DNA from: an uncultured Collinsella sp.
Lineage (GTDB): Bacteria > Actinomycetota > Coriobacteriia > Coriobacteriales > Coriobacteriaceae
DNA: 40,985 bases
NCBI GenBank assembly: GCA_959596495.1
Contig: CAUFXK010000010.1
Coordinates: 1 to 40,985, forward strand
Direction of reading: 5' to 3'
Each line of letters starts with the position of its first letter. The stretch's first letter is position 1. Below are positions 21,338 to 30,451 of this stretch, one piece after another. A program made the position numbers and the translations under genes. Under the pieces are notes generated by a model that had not been told where the DNA came from, did not search any database, and worked only from the letters and a program-made list of their open reading frames with translations.

Positions 21338-23041
21338 TTAGCCCAGCAGGCTCAATCCCACCGAGATGAACGCTAGGATAACGCCAACGATGGACTCGCC
21401 GCCCAGCAGGCCGCTGGCAACGACCAGGCCCTGCTCCTGGAAGGCGGCATCCTTGGCGGCCTTCTCCTCGTCCGAAAGGCCGGCGGTGGCGTCGCGGTGT
21501 GCGGCCCACTTGTCGTAGGCGAGCTTGACGCAGGAGCCCAAGAAGGCCGTGAGCGACATGTAGAACGGCAGGTACACGCCCAGGCCGATCATCATGGCCG
21601 GAATGCCGAGCCAGTACATGACGATGCCGGCGATAAAGCCGCCCGCAAACCACGGCACGCTCGGGATGCCCGAGACCATGGTGGCGACCACGCTTGCCTG
21701 CGCGGCCACAAAGCTCTTGTCAGGGCCAAAGGCGTCCGGACCATAGGCGGTGACGAGCGCGACCATGACGGCGGCGGCGACCAGGGCGCCCACGATGCCG
21801 CCAATGGCCTGGCCGACCCACTGTGCGCGCGGGTTGGTACCCAGTACGGCTCCGGCCTTAAAGTCGTTCATGACGTCGCCCGCAAGGCCGCACGCCACGG
21901 CCACGATGCCAGCGATAAAGAACAGCTTGACCTGTGCGAGCTGCGCGAAGGCTGCCACGATGAGCATGACGATGAGGCCAAAGATCTCCATGGGATCGAT
22001 ACCCGTCTGGCCGCAGCTCTGAGCGCTCATGATGGTGGTGACAAAGGTGAACAGCGTGACGATGACGGCCGGAACGGGACCAAGGTCGAGCGCGATGGCG
22101 ACGATCACGGCGATGGCTGCGGTGCCCAGGCCGATGATGCCGGCGTCGAGCTTAAGGGAGCCCGAGATGAGCGATTGCTCGTCGGTGTCGGTGGAGCTGT
22201 CGGCGGCGAGGCCACGGACGATACCGGTGACCTGCGGCAGGATGTCTTTAAGGACGACGGCGACGCCGAAGCCCATCATAAGACCCATACCGAGGGACTT
22301 GACGATGCCCTGCGCGGTCGCAATATCGAACAGGCCGGCAGCGGTGCCGCCAACGATGATGCCAAAGTTGCCCAGCAGCGCGCCGGCAAACCAGAAGGCG
22401 ACGGGGGCAAAGCCCACCAAAAAGCCGATGGACAGCAGCATGGGCGAGTTGTAGATGGCAAAGGTCACGCCGGGGATATTGAGCGTGCAAAGCATGCTGG
22501 GCACCACGCCCAGAGCGTCGCGAAGCACGCTGTAGATGCCGGCGATGGCCATGGAGCCAAAGAGCTGCTTACCGGTCTTGCCGCCGGCCTCGGTGGCGCG
22601 CAGGGTCTGAGCTGCGGCGTTGCCGGTGGGGAACTCCAGCGCGGCGTCCACGATAAAGTGACGGTGGATGAGCGCTGTCGCCAGAAGGCCCAGGATAGTG
22701 CCGGCGAGTGCCACGATAAACATGTCAAGCCAGCTGATCTGGTCGGCATAGCCCAGCATCCAGGCGCCCGGGATGGTAAACGCCAGGCCGCCGGCGACCA
22801 TGGCGCCCGCAGACATGATGGTGTGGGTGACGTTGGCCTCGTTGAGGCTGGCGTTGCCCATGAGCTTCAGGAAGAACAGCGAAATGACGGCAGCGAAAAT
22901 GATCGGCCAGGGGAGGGCGCCCATCTTGAGGGCAGTATAGGCCGAGCTTGCCGTGATAATCACGCAGCCAAGGACGCCGATGACGACGCCGCGCAGCGTG
23001 AGTTGACCGCGCATCGAGGTGCGGTTCGAGGGATTGCTCAT
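21338..23041 (-). CDS. OPT-family oligopeptide/metal-complex transporter
   Basis: A 567-residue integral membrane protein with about 14-16 helices over its entire length. The N-terminal LRGVVIGVLGCVIITASSAYTALKMGALPWP and the motif GNASLNEANVTHTIMSAGAM (shortened here) fit the oligopeptide transporter (OPT/YSL) superfamily of prokaryotes. The FPTGNAAAQTLRATEAGG motif is the prokaryotic OPT signature. It probably imports peptides or metal complexes by proton coupling. The ATG at 23041 follows AAAGGAG and puts the usual short polar N-terminus before helix 1. A 201-base divergent region separates it from coaX; it contains a CGTGAGCTCACG palindrome and no clear operator match. Substrate cannot be assigned. 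Confidence 0.87.
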   Translation of the reverse strand: MSNPSNRTSMRGQLTLRGVVIGVLGCVIITASSAYTALKMGALPWPIIFAAVISLFFLKLMGNASLNEANVTHTIMSAGAMVAGGLAFTIPGAWMLGYADQISWLDMFIVALAGTILGLLATALIHRHFIVDAALEFPTGNAAAQTLRATEAGGKTGKQLFGSMAIAGIYSVLRDALGVVPSMLCTLNIPGVTFAIYNSPMLLSIGFLVGFAPVAFWFAGALLGNFGIIVGGTAAGLFDIATAQGIVKSLGMGLMMGFGVAVVLKDILPQVTGIVRGLAADSSTDTDEQSLISGSLKLDAGIIGLGTAAIAVIVAIALDLGPVPAVIVTLFTFVTTIMSAQSCGQTGIDPMEIFGLIVMLIVAAFAQLAQVKLFFIAGIVAVACGLAGDVMNDFKAGAVLGTNPRAQWVGQAIGGIVGALVAAAVMVALVTAYGPDAFGPDKSFVAAQASVVATMVSGIPSVPWFAGGFIAGIVMYWLGIPAMMIGLGVYLPFYMSLTAFLGSCVKLAYDKWAAHRDATAGLSDEEKAAKDAAFQEQGLVVASGLLGGESIVGVILAFISVGLSLLG

Positions 23042-23242
23042 ATAGAACTCCTTTGCGTATATCCGCTTCCCCCGCAAGCGCCGCTACGGATACGGCGCGG
23101 GAAGTCGGGTTACCAAGGGCCGACGCGTGAGCTCACGTACGACCGCGCATCAGTATAGCCGCAAGGTAGTCAATTTGGGACGGGCTTTTTAGCTGGTTTG
23201 GGTAGGCGATATACTGCTGGGCAGACGAAAGGAGCGCCGACG

Positions 23243-24094
23243 ATGCTTAATGGGTGCGCATATATATTGACGGTCGATGTGGGCAACACATTCATTCGCT
23301 TTGGCCTGTTTGCCGAGGATTCGGCCGCGGCGCAGGAATGCCCGCTTGCGACGTGCGAGATCACGACGCCGTCGAGCATCACGGCCGACGAGGCGCGCAT
23401 GAGGCTCGTGCAGGTCATGGGCGCGCTGGCAATCGATGCGGGCATGCCGGGTGTACTCGTTCCCGCGGCGGCCGTGCTGAGTTGCGTGGTGCCGGCGCTC
23501 GAGCGCCCGTGGAAGGCGGCACTTTCCCGCACCTGCACGGGGCGCGTGCTCACCGTGGGGCCGGGCCTCAAGACCGGCATGCCCGTGCACTACGACGACC
23601 CGGCCGAGATCGGCCCCGACCGCATCGCCGACGCCGTGGCGGCCCGTGCCGTCTACGGCTCTCCGTGCATCGCGATCGACCTGGGCACTACGACCAATAT
23701 CGAGGTCATCGATGCGCGCGGAACCTTTGTCGGCGGCGTCATCGCGCCTGGTCTGGCACTTGGCGCCCGCTCGCTTTCGGCCGCTGCGGCGCGCCTGCCG
23801 CAGGTCGAGCCCTCGGCACCAACGCATGTGATCGGTCGCAACACGCGCGAGGCCATGCGCTCGGGCGTGGTTCTGGGCGAGGTGGCTCGCATCGACGGCA
23901 TGCTCGACATGGTGCTTGCCGAGATGCGCTCGACCAAGGCGGCGGGCGAGGGCAGCGTGCCCATCGTCATCACTGGCGACGATGCCGAGGCGCTCGCGGC
24001 GTTGCTCGGCCACAGCCTGACGGTAGACGACGCACTGACGCTGCGGGGTCTCGCCGAACTGTACCGCATCAACCAAAAGCCTCGTCGCGCGTAG
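23243..24094 (+). CDS. coaX: Type III pantothenate kinase
   Basis: A 283-residue ASKHA-fold kinase that phosphorylates pantothenate in the first committed step of CoA synthesis. Motifs are the N-terminal phosphate loop DVGNTFIRFGLF (about residues 12-23), PGLKTGMPVHYDDPAEIGPD with RIADAVAA, and the second phosphate motif IDLGTTTNIEVID followed by GGVIAPGL. The common GADR is GPDR here, otherwise standard. The ATG at 23243 follows AAAGGAG; an upstream start at 23198 would add residues before the conserved N-terminus. The dCMP deaminase gene starts 83 bases later with its own ribosome binding site. Housekeeping gene; no odd features. Confidence 0.92.
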   Translation: MLNGCAYILTVDVGNTFIRFGLFAEDSAAAQECPLATCEITTPSSITADEARMRLVQVMGALAIDAGMPGVLVPAAAVLSCVVPALERPWKAALSRTCTGRVLTVGPGLKTGMPVHYDDPAEIGPDRIADAVAARAVYGSPCIAIDLGTTTNIEVIDARGTFVGGVIAPGLALGARSLSAAAARLPQVEPSAPTHVIGRNTREAMRSGVVLGEVARIDGMLDMVLAEMRSTKAAGEGSVPIVITGDDAEALAALLGHSLTVDDALTLRGLAELYRINQKPRRA

Positions 24095-24177
24095 CGATGG
24101 GGGCGGTGGGACAAAAACGTCTCCACCTTTCACCTGCTACAATGGGTCAAACTATTGCGATTTCGGAGGTGTCTGCC

Positions 24178-24702
24178 ATGTCGGACGATCTTCATCAAAC
24201 CACGTCGGGCAAGCGCCGCGACGTTATTAGCTGGGACGAGTTCTTTATGAGCGTGGCCATCGCCGCGCAGCGCCGCAGCAAGGACCCCAATACGCAGGTG
24301 GGCGCGTGCATCGCCAGCACCAACCACCGCATCCTTTCGGTGGGCTACAACGGTACGCCCTCGGCACTCAACGACGACTTTTTCCCGTGGGGCACGAGCG
24401 ATGACCCGCTGCAGGACAAGCATAACTACGTAGTCCATGCCGAGGCCAACGCCGTGCTCAACTACCGCGGCTCGCTCAAAGACCTTGAGGGTTCCACAGT
24501 CTACGTCACGCTGTTCCCGTGCCACGACTGCGCCAAGATCCTGGCGCAGGTAGGTGTGGGCGAGGTTGTCTACCTGGACAATAAGTATGCCGACACCGAC
24601 GACGGCCGCATCAGTCGCCGTATTCTCGACTCCTGCGGCATTAGCTACCGCCAGGTCATCGTCGATGTCCACATTGGCACCGGGGAACAAACTCAGCAGT
24701 AG
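24178..24702 (+). CDS. dCMP deaminase-family protein (ComE-like zinc deaminase)
   Basis: A 174-residue zinc-dependent cytidine/deoxycytidylate deaminase-family protein. The zinc site is HAEANAVLN (His-Ala-Glu, with the catalytic Glu) plus PCHDCAK (Cys-x-x-Cys). The N-terminal nucleotide-binding motif SKDPNTQVGACI and GYNGTPSALND are typical of dCMP deaminases, which make dUMP for thymidylate synthesis. The family has a second motif around DFFPWG. A start at 24142 is possible, but GGAGGTG sits just ahead of 24178. It is downstream of coaX in the same direction; no functional link is implied. Confidence 0.9.
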   Translation: MSDDLHQTTSGKRRDVISWDEFFMSVAIAAQRRSKDPNTQVGACIASTNHRILSVGYNGTPSALNDDFFPWGTSDDPLQDKHNYVVHAEANAVLNYRGSLKDLEGSTVYVTLFPCHDCAKILAQVGVGEVVYLDNKYADTDDGRISRRILDSCGISYRQVIVDVHIGTGEQTQQ

Positions 24703-24841
24703 CGGCAACGTGTGCTAGCGCCGGGCGCCGGCAAAAGCAGCTAAAAGAGCCCCGTCCCAAATTGACTGCTCGTGAAAGTCGTGTCCACGCGCATGGATGG
24801 CTCGTGAGCGGGTACATGGCTGTAGTAACATAGCCCCTGTC

Positions 24842-24857
24842 CGCGGGCGCGCCCGCG
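24842..24857. repeat. Perfect palindrome before the NifU-domain gene
   Basis: CGCGGGCGCGCCCGCG is a perfect 16-base palindrome lying 22 bases before the GTG start and overlapping the leader of the NifU-domain gene. Its extreme GC content allows a stable hairpin. The gap of 177 bases from the deaminase gene otherwise holds nothing recognisable. Function unknown. Confidence 0.4.
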
Positions 24858-24879
24858 TTATTGTGAGAAAGGAGCCCCT

Positions 24880-25158
24880 GTGGCTGTTAACGAAGAGCTG
24901 CTTAAGAAGGTTCTTGAGGAGATCCGCCCCAACCTGCAGGCCGACGGCGGCGATATGGAGTATGTGGGCGTTGACGACGAGGGCGTCGTCAAACTGGAGC
25001 TGCAGGGCGCTTGCGCCGGCTGCCCCATGAGCTCGCTGACCCTGTCCATGGGTATCGAGCGCATCCTGAAGGAGCATGTGCCCGGCGTTACCCGTGTCGA
25101 GCAGGTCAATGCCTCCGGCGAGACCGATGACCTGTACGACGAGTATGCGCCGTTCTAA
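24880..25158 (+). CDS. NifU C-terminal-domain iron-sulfur scaffold protein
   Basis: A 92-residue protein equal to the NifU C-terminal (Nfu) domain. The motif GACAGCPMSS has the CxxC pair that binds a [4Fe-4S] cluster between two monomers for transfer to apoproteins. Upstream residues LKKVLEEIRPNLQADGGDME are the usual Nfu N-terminal helix and strand. The start is GTG at 24880, supported by GAAAGGAG. Housekeeping Fe-S delivery is a plausible partner for the many cluster proteins in such anaerobes. A possible terminator lies 45 bases after the stop. Confidence 0.93.
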   Translation: MAVNEELLKKVLEEIRPNLQADGGDMEYVGVDDEGVVKLELQGACAGCPMSSLTLSMGIERILKEHVPGVTRVEQVNASGETDDLYDEYAPF

Positions 25159-25203
25159 GATGCGAAAACTGCGGACGGCATACTCCGCATAGACGTTACG
25201 CCC

Positions 25204-25243
25204 AAATATGCGGCTGCGAGCGCAAGGCCCGCGGCCGCATTTG
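25204..25243 (+). terminator. Terminator-like stem-loop after the NifU-domain gene
   Basis: Arms AAATATGCGGC and GCCGCATTTGT (one mismatch) with an 18-base loop, followed by ATG. It lies between the stop and the lgt ribosome binding site. The U tract is short, so this may only attenuate. Confidence 0.5.
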
Positions 25244-25267
25244 TATGTAGGGAGTAGGAGGGTCGAC

Positions 25268-26089
25268 ATGCTCAACGACTTCTACCATATGCTTGATCCC
25301 GTCGCCATTTCGGCAGGGCCCATCACCATCTACTGGTACGGCTTGGCCTATGTGGTTGGAGCTCTGCTCACAGCAGTCGTCATGTACCGCACGCAGCGCC
25401 GTTGGGGTTTCGATATCACGATTGACGACCTGACGAGTGTCGTGGTCGGTGTTGTCTTTGGCCTCATTATCGGCGCCCGCCTGTTCTACGTTATCTTTTA
25501 CGGCGACGGATACTACTGGGCGCATCCGCTCGAGATCTTTGCCACCAACGAGGGCGGTATGAGCTTCCACGGTGGCCTGGTGGGCGGCATCTTGGGCGGC
25601 ATCATCGTGTGTCGCATGTATAAGCTCGACGCCTGGACCATCGCCGACCTTGCCGTTATCGGCGCTCCGCTGGCGCTGTGCCTGGGACGCTGCGCCAACT
25701 TCGTAAACGGTGAGCTGTGGGGTAAGCCGACCGATCTGCCCTGGGGTGTGGTCTTTGGCGGCACCGCGGGCGATATGCCGCGCCATCCCTCCCAGCTCTA
25801 CGAGGCGTTTCTAGAGGGCATTGTGCTCTTCTGCATCCTGCAGGTGCTCAGTCGCAAAAAACCGCTGCTGCCCCAGGGTACGTTTATGGGCGTCTTTGTG
25901 ATGGGCTACGGCATCGTTCGCTTTTTGATTGAGTTTGTGCGCGTGCCCGATGCCCAGCTGGGCTATCTGCTGGGCGGCGTCATAACCATGGGTCAGCTGC
26001 TGAGTTTGCCGCTCGTGATTGCAGGCCTGGCGCTCATCATATTCGCCCGACACCGCAACCAGCCTCAGCGCGTCTACCTGGACGCCTAG
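25268..26089 (+). CDS. lgt: Prolipoprotein diacylglyceryl transferase
   Basis: A 273-residue inner-membrane enzyme with seven predicted helices that moves diacylglycerol from phosphatidylglycerol onto the lipobox Cys of prolipoproteins (including the GluB-like protein in this window). The Lgt signature GRCANFVNGELWGKPTD is present near residue 140, with the essential Arg of the GRxxN motif, and HPSQLYEA lies near residue 176. The N-terminus FYHMLDPVAISAGPITIYWYG is typical. The ATG at 25268 follows AGGAGGG; the frame is open farther upstream without support. Seven-helix length is normal. A perfect palindromic repeat ends the unit. Confidence 0.95.
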   Translation: MLNDFYHMLDPVAISAGPITIYWYGLAYVVGALLTAVVMYRTQRRWGFDITIDDLTSVVVGVVFGLIIGARLFYVIFYGDGYYWAHPLEIFATNEGGMSFHGGLVGGILGGIIVCRMYKLDAWTIADLAVIGAPLALCLGRCANFVNGELWGKPTDLPWGVVFGGTAGDMPRHPSQLYEAFLEGIVLFCILQVLSRKKPLLPQGTFMGVFVMGYGIVRFLIEFVRVPDAQLGYLLGGVITMGQLLSLPLVIAGLALIIFARHRNQPQRVYLDA

Positions 26090-26094
26090 CCAAG

Positions 26095-26133
26095 ACCACC
26101 ACAAAGGGGACAGGCACCTTTGTGGTGGTTTTG
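26095..26133. repeat. Perfect terminator-like palindromic repeat (GGGGACAGGCACC type)
   Basis: Perfect 13-base arms ACCACCACAAAGG and CCTTTGTGGTGGT around GGACAGGCA, followed by TTTTGCC; on the other strand the T run is shorter. It starts six bases after the lgt stop, so it is probably also its terminator. This is the clearest member of the repeat family seen at 2915-2946. Confidence 0.85.
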
Positions 26134-26169
26134 CCGAGTTTGATAGGTTTCTAGAAAGGCTTTCGGACT

Positions 26170-28353
26170 GTGAAGGATTCCGACCTCTCCACAACGGCTG
26201 CGCGTGACGCTGCCCGCATCGTCTGGTTTAAGCGCTACCCCGCCAAGCAGACACTCATCGCATTTTTGCTCGCGCTGTTGGCGACCACGGCGTTTTCCAT
26301 CGATCCCGCCCCGGTGTCGAGCAACGCAGTCTTGGCGATTGATCCCAAAGCCTCGGGCATGCTGTACGTGTGCTACGAGGTGCTCCTCTCGTTTGCCGGC
26401 CATACCGACGCGGTCATGCTGCTTGCGCTTGCCTGCCTGCTCACGCTGCCGTTTCGTTACGTGTTCTTTGGCCGCGGCGATGCTTGGCGTCCTTCGGTGA
26501 TCCTTCCGTCGCTGTTCTTTGCCGTCTGCATGGTGTTTGGTCGCAGCTACGACCTCACCGATTCGGCCGAGATCGTGCTCGGCGACAAGGCCCGCATCAT
26601 CTGCGCCTGGATAGGCGGTGTGGGCTGGATGCTCTTGGCGGTCGTTGCCTTCTACCTGGCTTTTGAGTGCCTAGATTGGCTGAGCTCTCGGCGCATTCCG
26701 TTTTCCGAAGCGCACTTTGGCCGTGTATGGCGTGTGGCTCACGCCGTGCTCTCGGTCCATCCCTTTGCCGGGCCTTTTCTGGTGCTTATGATCGCCTGGG
26801 CGCCCACGCTCATCGCTTCGCTGCCCGGCCTTTTTATGGGGGATACGGGTGCGCAGATTCGCCAGTGGTTCAACTACCCCAACGGCACGAGTGACTACCT
26901 GCGTCTGCTCAATCCCAACGTGTTGCTCAACGGACATCACCCCGTGGTGCACACGGCTATCATCGGTTCGTGCGTCCAGCTGGGGCTTTCACTGTTCAAC
27001 AGCGCCAATGCGGGACTTGCCATCTACACCTGCGCTCAGTTCGTCATTACGGCCGCCTGCATGGCCTATTCCATCTCGTCGCTGCGCAAGCTGGGCGTGA
27101 GCTTGCCGATCCGCGGCGTGATCTTGCTGTTCTTTGTGTTTATGCCCATGTTCTCCAACTACGCGGCCCTGCTTACCAAAGATGTGCTGTTTGCCGACGC
27201 GTTTTTGGTGCTGTTGGTGCAGACCGTGAAGCTCGTGGCCTGCGGCCTGCCCCGTCGCGATGCCAATGCCGAGCGTGCGGGCGAACAGAGGCCCGTGCTC
27301 TTTGCGCGCCATGACTGGCTGCTGCTCGCTCTGGGTGCCATGGGTTCCACGTTTCTGCGCAACGGCGGCCTGGTGTTTCCTCTGGCGGCATGCGTAATCG
27401 CGGCGGCGTTTTGCGCATGGGACGCGCATGTGGCTCGTCGTGCAGTCAAGCAGGCCGGTGCTGCGCCTTCGGGCGCCATCTCGCGTTTCCGCTGGGTGGG
27501 AGTTCTTGCGGTGCTTGGACTCTGCCTTGCCTCTAATATGTACTTCACCAAGGTCTTTATGCCGGCGCACGACATCACGCCTGGTTCCAAGCGCGAAATC
27601 CTCTCGATTCCGTTCCAGCAGACGGCTCGTTTCGTCCAAAAGCACGACGGCCTCAACTCGGGTGTCAACCCTACGGTTAAGGAGGACGGCACTATCGTGG
27701 AGGCTCCTTGCGACGGCTTGGTGACCGACGATGAGCGTGCCGTGATCGACCGTGTGCTCAAGTACGACAATCTGGGCCGCCGCTACAACCCGGATAAGTC
27801 GGACGCCGTCAAAAATTGCTTTAACGAGTACGCCTCGCAGGAGGACATCAAGGCCTATTTTGAGGTCTGGGCGCAGATGTTCAAAAAGGATCCCGAGTGC
27901 TACATCTCGGCGCTCATCAATAACTACTACGGCTACTTTTATCCGAGTGCCCGCGATGCGTGGGTCTACAGCACGGCGCGCAGTGCCGAGATTATGGCGA
28001 AGCCCGATAACCTCAAGTACTTTGACTTCCATCCGGTCGATAGCAAGGTTGTGCGCTGGTGCGACCACCTGATCAACCTGTATCGCGTGGCGGTGCAGCG
28101 CATTCCGTTTATCTCGCTCACCATGAGCTCGGCTACCTACGTGTGGATTATGATCGCCGTGGTGGTCTACCTGTTGCGCCGCCATTCGTGGCGCGGGCTG
28201 GCCATTTGGGTGCCGCTGCTGGGCGTGCTCGCCGTGTGTCTGATCGGTCCCTGCAACGGCTCGACCTACATGCGCTACCTGTATCCGGTTATCGCCTGCA
28301 TGCCTTTTGCCATCGGTGCCACGATCACCCGCAGCGACCTCCTCTGGTCCTAA
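26170..28353 (+). CDS. Large polytopic membrane protein (DUF6020-like)
   Basis: A 727-residue protein with about 12 hydrophobic helices up to residue 470, a long extracytoplasmic loop (about 475-640) and a final two or three helices. The central helix pair with LPGLFMGDTGAQIRQWFN and LNGHHPVVHTAI resembles DUF6020/GT-C-like membrane proteins, which in other organisms add or remodel cell-surface sugars. Assignment rests on layout and these motifs only. The start is GTG at 26170, after AGAAAGG at an unusual spacing of about 12 bases. It is preceded and followed by palindromic repeats and seems to be a single-gene unit. A large loop with several Cys residues may be the substrate domain. Confidence 0.6.
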   Translation: MKDSDLSTTAARDAARIVWFKRYPAKQTLIAFLLALLATTAFSIDPAPVSSNAVLAIDPKASGMLYVCYEVLLSFAGHTDAVMLLALACLLTLPFRYVFFGRGDAWRPSVILPSLFFAVCMVFGRSYDLTDSAEIVLGDKARIICAWIGGVGWMLLAVVAFYLAFECLDWLSSRRIPFSEAHFGRVWRVAHAVLSVHPFAGPFLVLMIAWAPTLIASLPGLFMGDTGAQIRQWFNYPNGTSDYLRLLNPNVLLNGHHPVVHTAIIGSCVQLGLSLFNSANAGLAIYTCAQFVITAACMAYSISSLRKLGVSLPIRGVILLFFVFMPMFSNYAALLTKDVLFADAFLVLLVQTVKLVACGLPRRDANAERAGEQRPVLFARHDWLLLALGAMGSTFLRNGGLVFPLAACVIAAAFCAWDAHVARRAVKQAGAAPSGAISRFRWVGVLAVLGLCLASNMYFTKVFMPAHDITPGSKREILSIPFQQTARFVQKHDGLNSGVNPTVKEDGTIVEAPCDGLVTDDERAVIDRVLKYDNLGRRYNPDKSDAVKNCFNEYASQEDIKAYFEVWAQMFKKDPECYISALINNYYGYFYPSARDAWVYSTARSAEIMAKPDNLKYFDFHPVDSKVVRWCDHLINLYRVAVQRIPFISLTMSSATYVWIMIAVVVYLLRRHSWRGLAIWVPLLGVLAVCLIGPCNGSTYMRYLYPVIACMPFAIGATITRSDLLWS

Positions 28354-28388
28354 TTTGGTACATTGGGGTCAGGTTACTTTGCACCAAA
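28354..28388. repeat. Degenerate palindromic repeat after the DUF6020-like gene
   Basis: Arms TTTGGT (28354-28359) and ACCAAA (28383-28388) enclose CATTGGGGTCAGGTTACTTTG. It abuts the stop codon and resembles the other repeats in the GGGG-CAGG-CTTT core, although more diverged. The remaining 130 bases before yebC hold no gene and no clear promoter. Confidence 0.5.
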
Positions 28389-28518
28389 GGGTGGCATCAT
28401 CACGACGCCTTCATTTTGGGGTTTATCTTGCAGGCCGGTAGGTATATCATAACGACGTTTGTTTATATTGCCCGAGCATTCACGCTGGGCTTTAGGTCGA
28501 AACCGATAGGAGACACGT

Positions 28519-29325
28519 ATGTCCGGACACTCTAAGTGGGCCACAACCAAGCATCGTAAGGGCGCGCAGGACGCCAAGCGTTCCGCCCTCTTCTCCAAGC
28601 TCAGCCGCAACATCACCGTTGCTGCCCGTCTCGGCGGTGACCCGCTGCCCGAGAACAACGCCAGCCTCGCCGCTGCCGTTGCCAAGGCCAAGGCTCAGTC
28701 CATGCCTAAGGACAAGATCAAGTCCGCTATCGATAAGGCCTTTGGTTCGGGTGCCGATGCCGCCGTCTACGAGAACATCGTGTACGAGGGCTACGGTCCC
28801 GCCGGCGTTGCCGTCTACGTCGACTGCCTGACCGACAACCGCAACCGCACCGCCGCCGATGTCCGTTCCGCCTTCTCCCACGCTGGTGGCAACCTGGGCA
28901 CCTCCGGTTCCGTCGCCTTCCAGTTTGAGCGCAAGGGCCAGATCGTCGTTGCCAAGGAGGTCCTGGACGAGAACGCCAAGAAGGAGACCATGATCGCCAA
29001 CGGTGCTGCCGGTGACGAGGATGAGTTCATGATGGCAATCGCCGAGGCCGGTGGCGAGGACTACGAGGACGCCGGCGAGGAGTGGATCGTCTGGACCGCT
29101 GCCAACGACGTCATGGCTGTCTCCAAGGCACTCGAGGAGCAGGGCATCCAGGTCAAGGGCTCCGAGACCACCATGGTTCCGACCACCCCGACCGAGGTCT
29201 CCGGTACCGACGCCAAGAAGGTTCAGCGCCTCATCGACCGTCTCGAGGAGCTCGACGACGTCCAGGACGTCTACAGCACCATGGATATGACCGACGAGGT
29301 CATCGCTGCCCTCGAGGAGGAGTAG
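28519..29325 (+). CDS. yebC: YebC/PmpR-family protein
   Basis: A 268-residue protein of the YebC (TACO1) family, slightly longer than the usual 240-250. The N-terminus MSGHSKWATTKHRKGAQDAK and the downstream SKLSRNITVAARLGGDP and YEGYGPAGVAVYVDCLTDN are standard signatures. Family members act as transcription regulators or help ribosomes through polyproline. The function here is not fixed by sequence. The ATG follows AGGAGA. It ends in an acidic tail and is closed by a terminator at 29395-29436. Housekeeping context; no partner is evident. Confidence 0.92.
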   Translation: MSGHSKWATTKHRKGAQDAKRSALFSKLSRNITVAARLGGDPLPENNASLAAAVAKAKAQSMPKDKIKSAIDKAFGSGADAAVYENIVYEGYGPAGVAVYVDCLTDNRNRTAADVRSAFSHAGGNLGTSGSVAFQFERKGQIVVAKEVLDENAKKETMIANGAAGDEDEFMMAIAEAGGEDYEDAGEEWIVWTAANDVMAVSKALEEQGIQVKGSETTMVPTTPTEVSGTDAKKVQRLIDRLEELDDVQDVYSTMDMTDEVIAALEEE

Positions 29326-29394
29326 CGCCCGCGCGGGTTAAGCCGCGCATATCTGGGCATAATGAAACGAGCATGCAAGCCTCGTGGAATAGAT

Positions 29395-29436
29395 GAGCCG
29401 GATCCGCGTGCGTACAGCACCGGACCCGGCTCTTTT
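29395..29436 (+). terminator. Terminator of yebC
   Basis: Arms GAGCCGG..TCCG and CGGA..CCGGCTC (one mismatch) around a loop, followed directly by TTTT. The bases just after it read TATAAT (29436-29441), a consensus -10 box that could serve the next operon, whose start is 50 bases later. Confidence 0.85.
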
Positions 29437-29491
29437 ATAATGATGCGAATTGTTTTCCATTCTGTGGATCGAGATTTGAAGGGAGCGCCGC

Positions 29492-30037
29492 ATGCGCGTG
29501 CTCAAACGAGCCCTAGCGATCGTATATCTTGCCGCCGCCGTCGTGGCGCTGGGCACGTTGGTCTGCCAGTTTTGGGGGCCATATACCTACCGCTTTATGC
29601 TGCTGATGCGTGACCCCATGCCGCGCATTGTCGTTACAGTGTGCGGCGGTGTCGTGGCGCTTGGCGTGCTGGCGGTCTTCTTCCGCCTGATGTTTGCTCG
29701 CCGCGAGCCGTCCTGCGTGCATCCGGCAGGGGAGCGCAATATCGAGGTCACGCTCGCGGCTCTCTCCTCGTGCGCCCGTGCCGCGGCGGAGTGCGATGAT
29801 CGCGTGATGGTTGAACATATCGAGGCGCGCGTTCAAGGCTCCGACGAGTCGCACGTTCGTTTTAAGGTCGAGGCCATCGCGCTCGATGATAAGGACGTTG
29901 CCGCTCTTGCCACCTCGATGCAGCAGCGCATCGAGGTGGCCTGTGACACCATGCTCGGCACGCCGGGTACGACCGCGCGCGTCCGTTTTTTGCCGTCCAA
30001 GACTACCGTCCAGACCGTGGAGGTTTCCGGTGAGTGA
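29492..30037 (+). CDS. amaP: AmaP-like alkaline-shock membrane anchor
   Basis: A 181-residue protein with two membrane helices (about residues 7-27 and 47-68) and a cytoplasmic domain of mixed alpha/beta type (HIEARVQGSDESHVRFKVEA). It matches the AmaP family, which anchors Asp23-type proteins at the membrane in the envelope stress response. It is the first gene of a three-gene operon with the DUF2273 and Asp23 genes. The stop overlaps the next start by 8 bases. The ATG follows AAGGGAG. The direct -10 TATAAT upstream supports transcription starting here. Confidence 0.85.
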   Translation: MRVLKRALAIVYLAAAVVALGTLVCQFWGPYTYRFMLLMRDPMPRIVVTVCGGVVALGVLAVFFRLMFARREPSCVHPAGERNIEVTLAALSSCARAAAECDDRVMVEHIEARVQGSDESHVRFKVEAIALDDKDVAALATSMQQRIEVACDTMLGTPGTTARVRFLPSKTTVQTVEVSGE

Positions 30038-30407
30038 TACCAACCAAGACAAGACCGCCCGCACGCCGCGCCTGACGATCGATCAGAACGCTATGCCGGC
30101 AGGCGAGTCCGCCGACACCAAGCCCGAGGCCGGCGAGCAGCACGACAGTGCCGCCAACGACTTTGACGAAGCCATGGGTCTCATCAAGGGCACGGGCGCT
30201 GCTATCTGGAGCTACGCCGTGCGCCACCCCAACACTACGCTCGGCGCCGTGGCAGGCTTTATCCTCGCCGTGCTGGTACTTACGTTGGGCCTGTGGGACA
30301 CGCTCGTCATCGCATTCTTTGTGCTGATCGGCGCCGTGATCGGCCAGATTCGCGACGGCGAGAACGGTATCGTTAACTTCTTCGGCCGTCTGTTTAGCGG
30401 CCGCTAA
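30030..30407 (+). CDS. DUF2273-family small membrane protein
   Basis: A 125-residue protein starting at GTG 30030 and overlapping the end of amaP by 8 bases, after a GGAGGTTT site. The N-terminal half is polar. Two closely spaced hydrophobic helices (about residues 68-83 and 87-104) with LGAVAGFILAVLVLTLGLWD and FVLIGAVIGQIRDGENGI match the DUF2273 pattern. Such proteins are commonly encoded between AmaP and Asp23 genes and are presumed part of the same membrane complex. It is longer than most (about 60-80) because of an acidic N-terminal extension. Confidence 0.82.
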   Translation: MSDTNQDKTARTPRLTIDQNAMPAGESADTKPEAGEQHDSAANDFDEAMGLIKGTGAAIWSYAVRHPNTTLGAVAGFILAVLVLTLGLWDTLVIAFFVLIGAVIGQIRDGENGIVNFFGRLFSGR

Positions 30408-30451
30408 TATGTATTCGACTGTCGCATCCGTGGCAGGCATAAGGAGGAACC

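Noticed and set aside
21497..23158. A 553-codon plus-strand frame across the OPT gene
   Set aside because: It is antisense to an OPT transporter with intact motifs; the translation is His/Asp/Gly-rich and unlike any membrane or soluble family.
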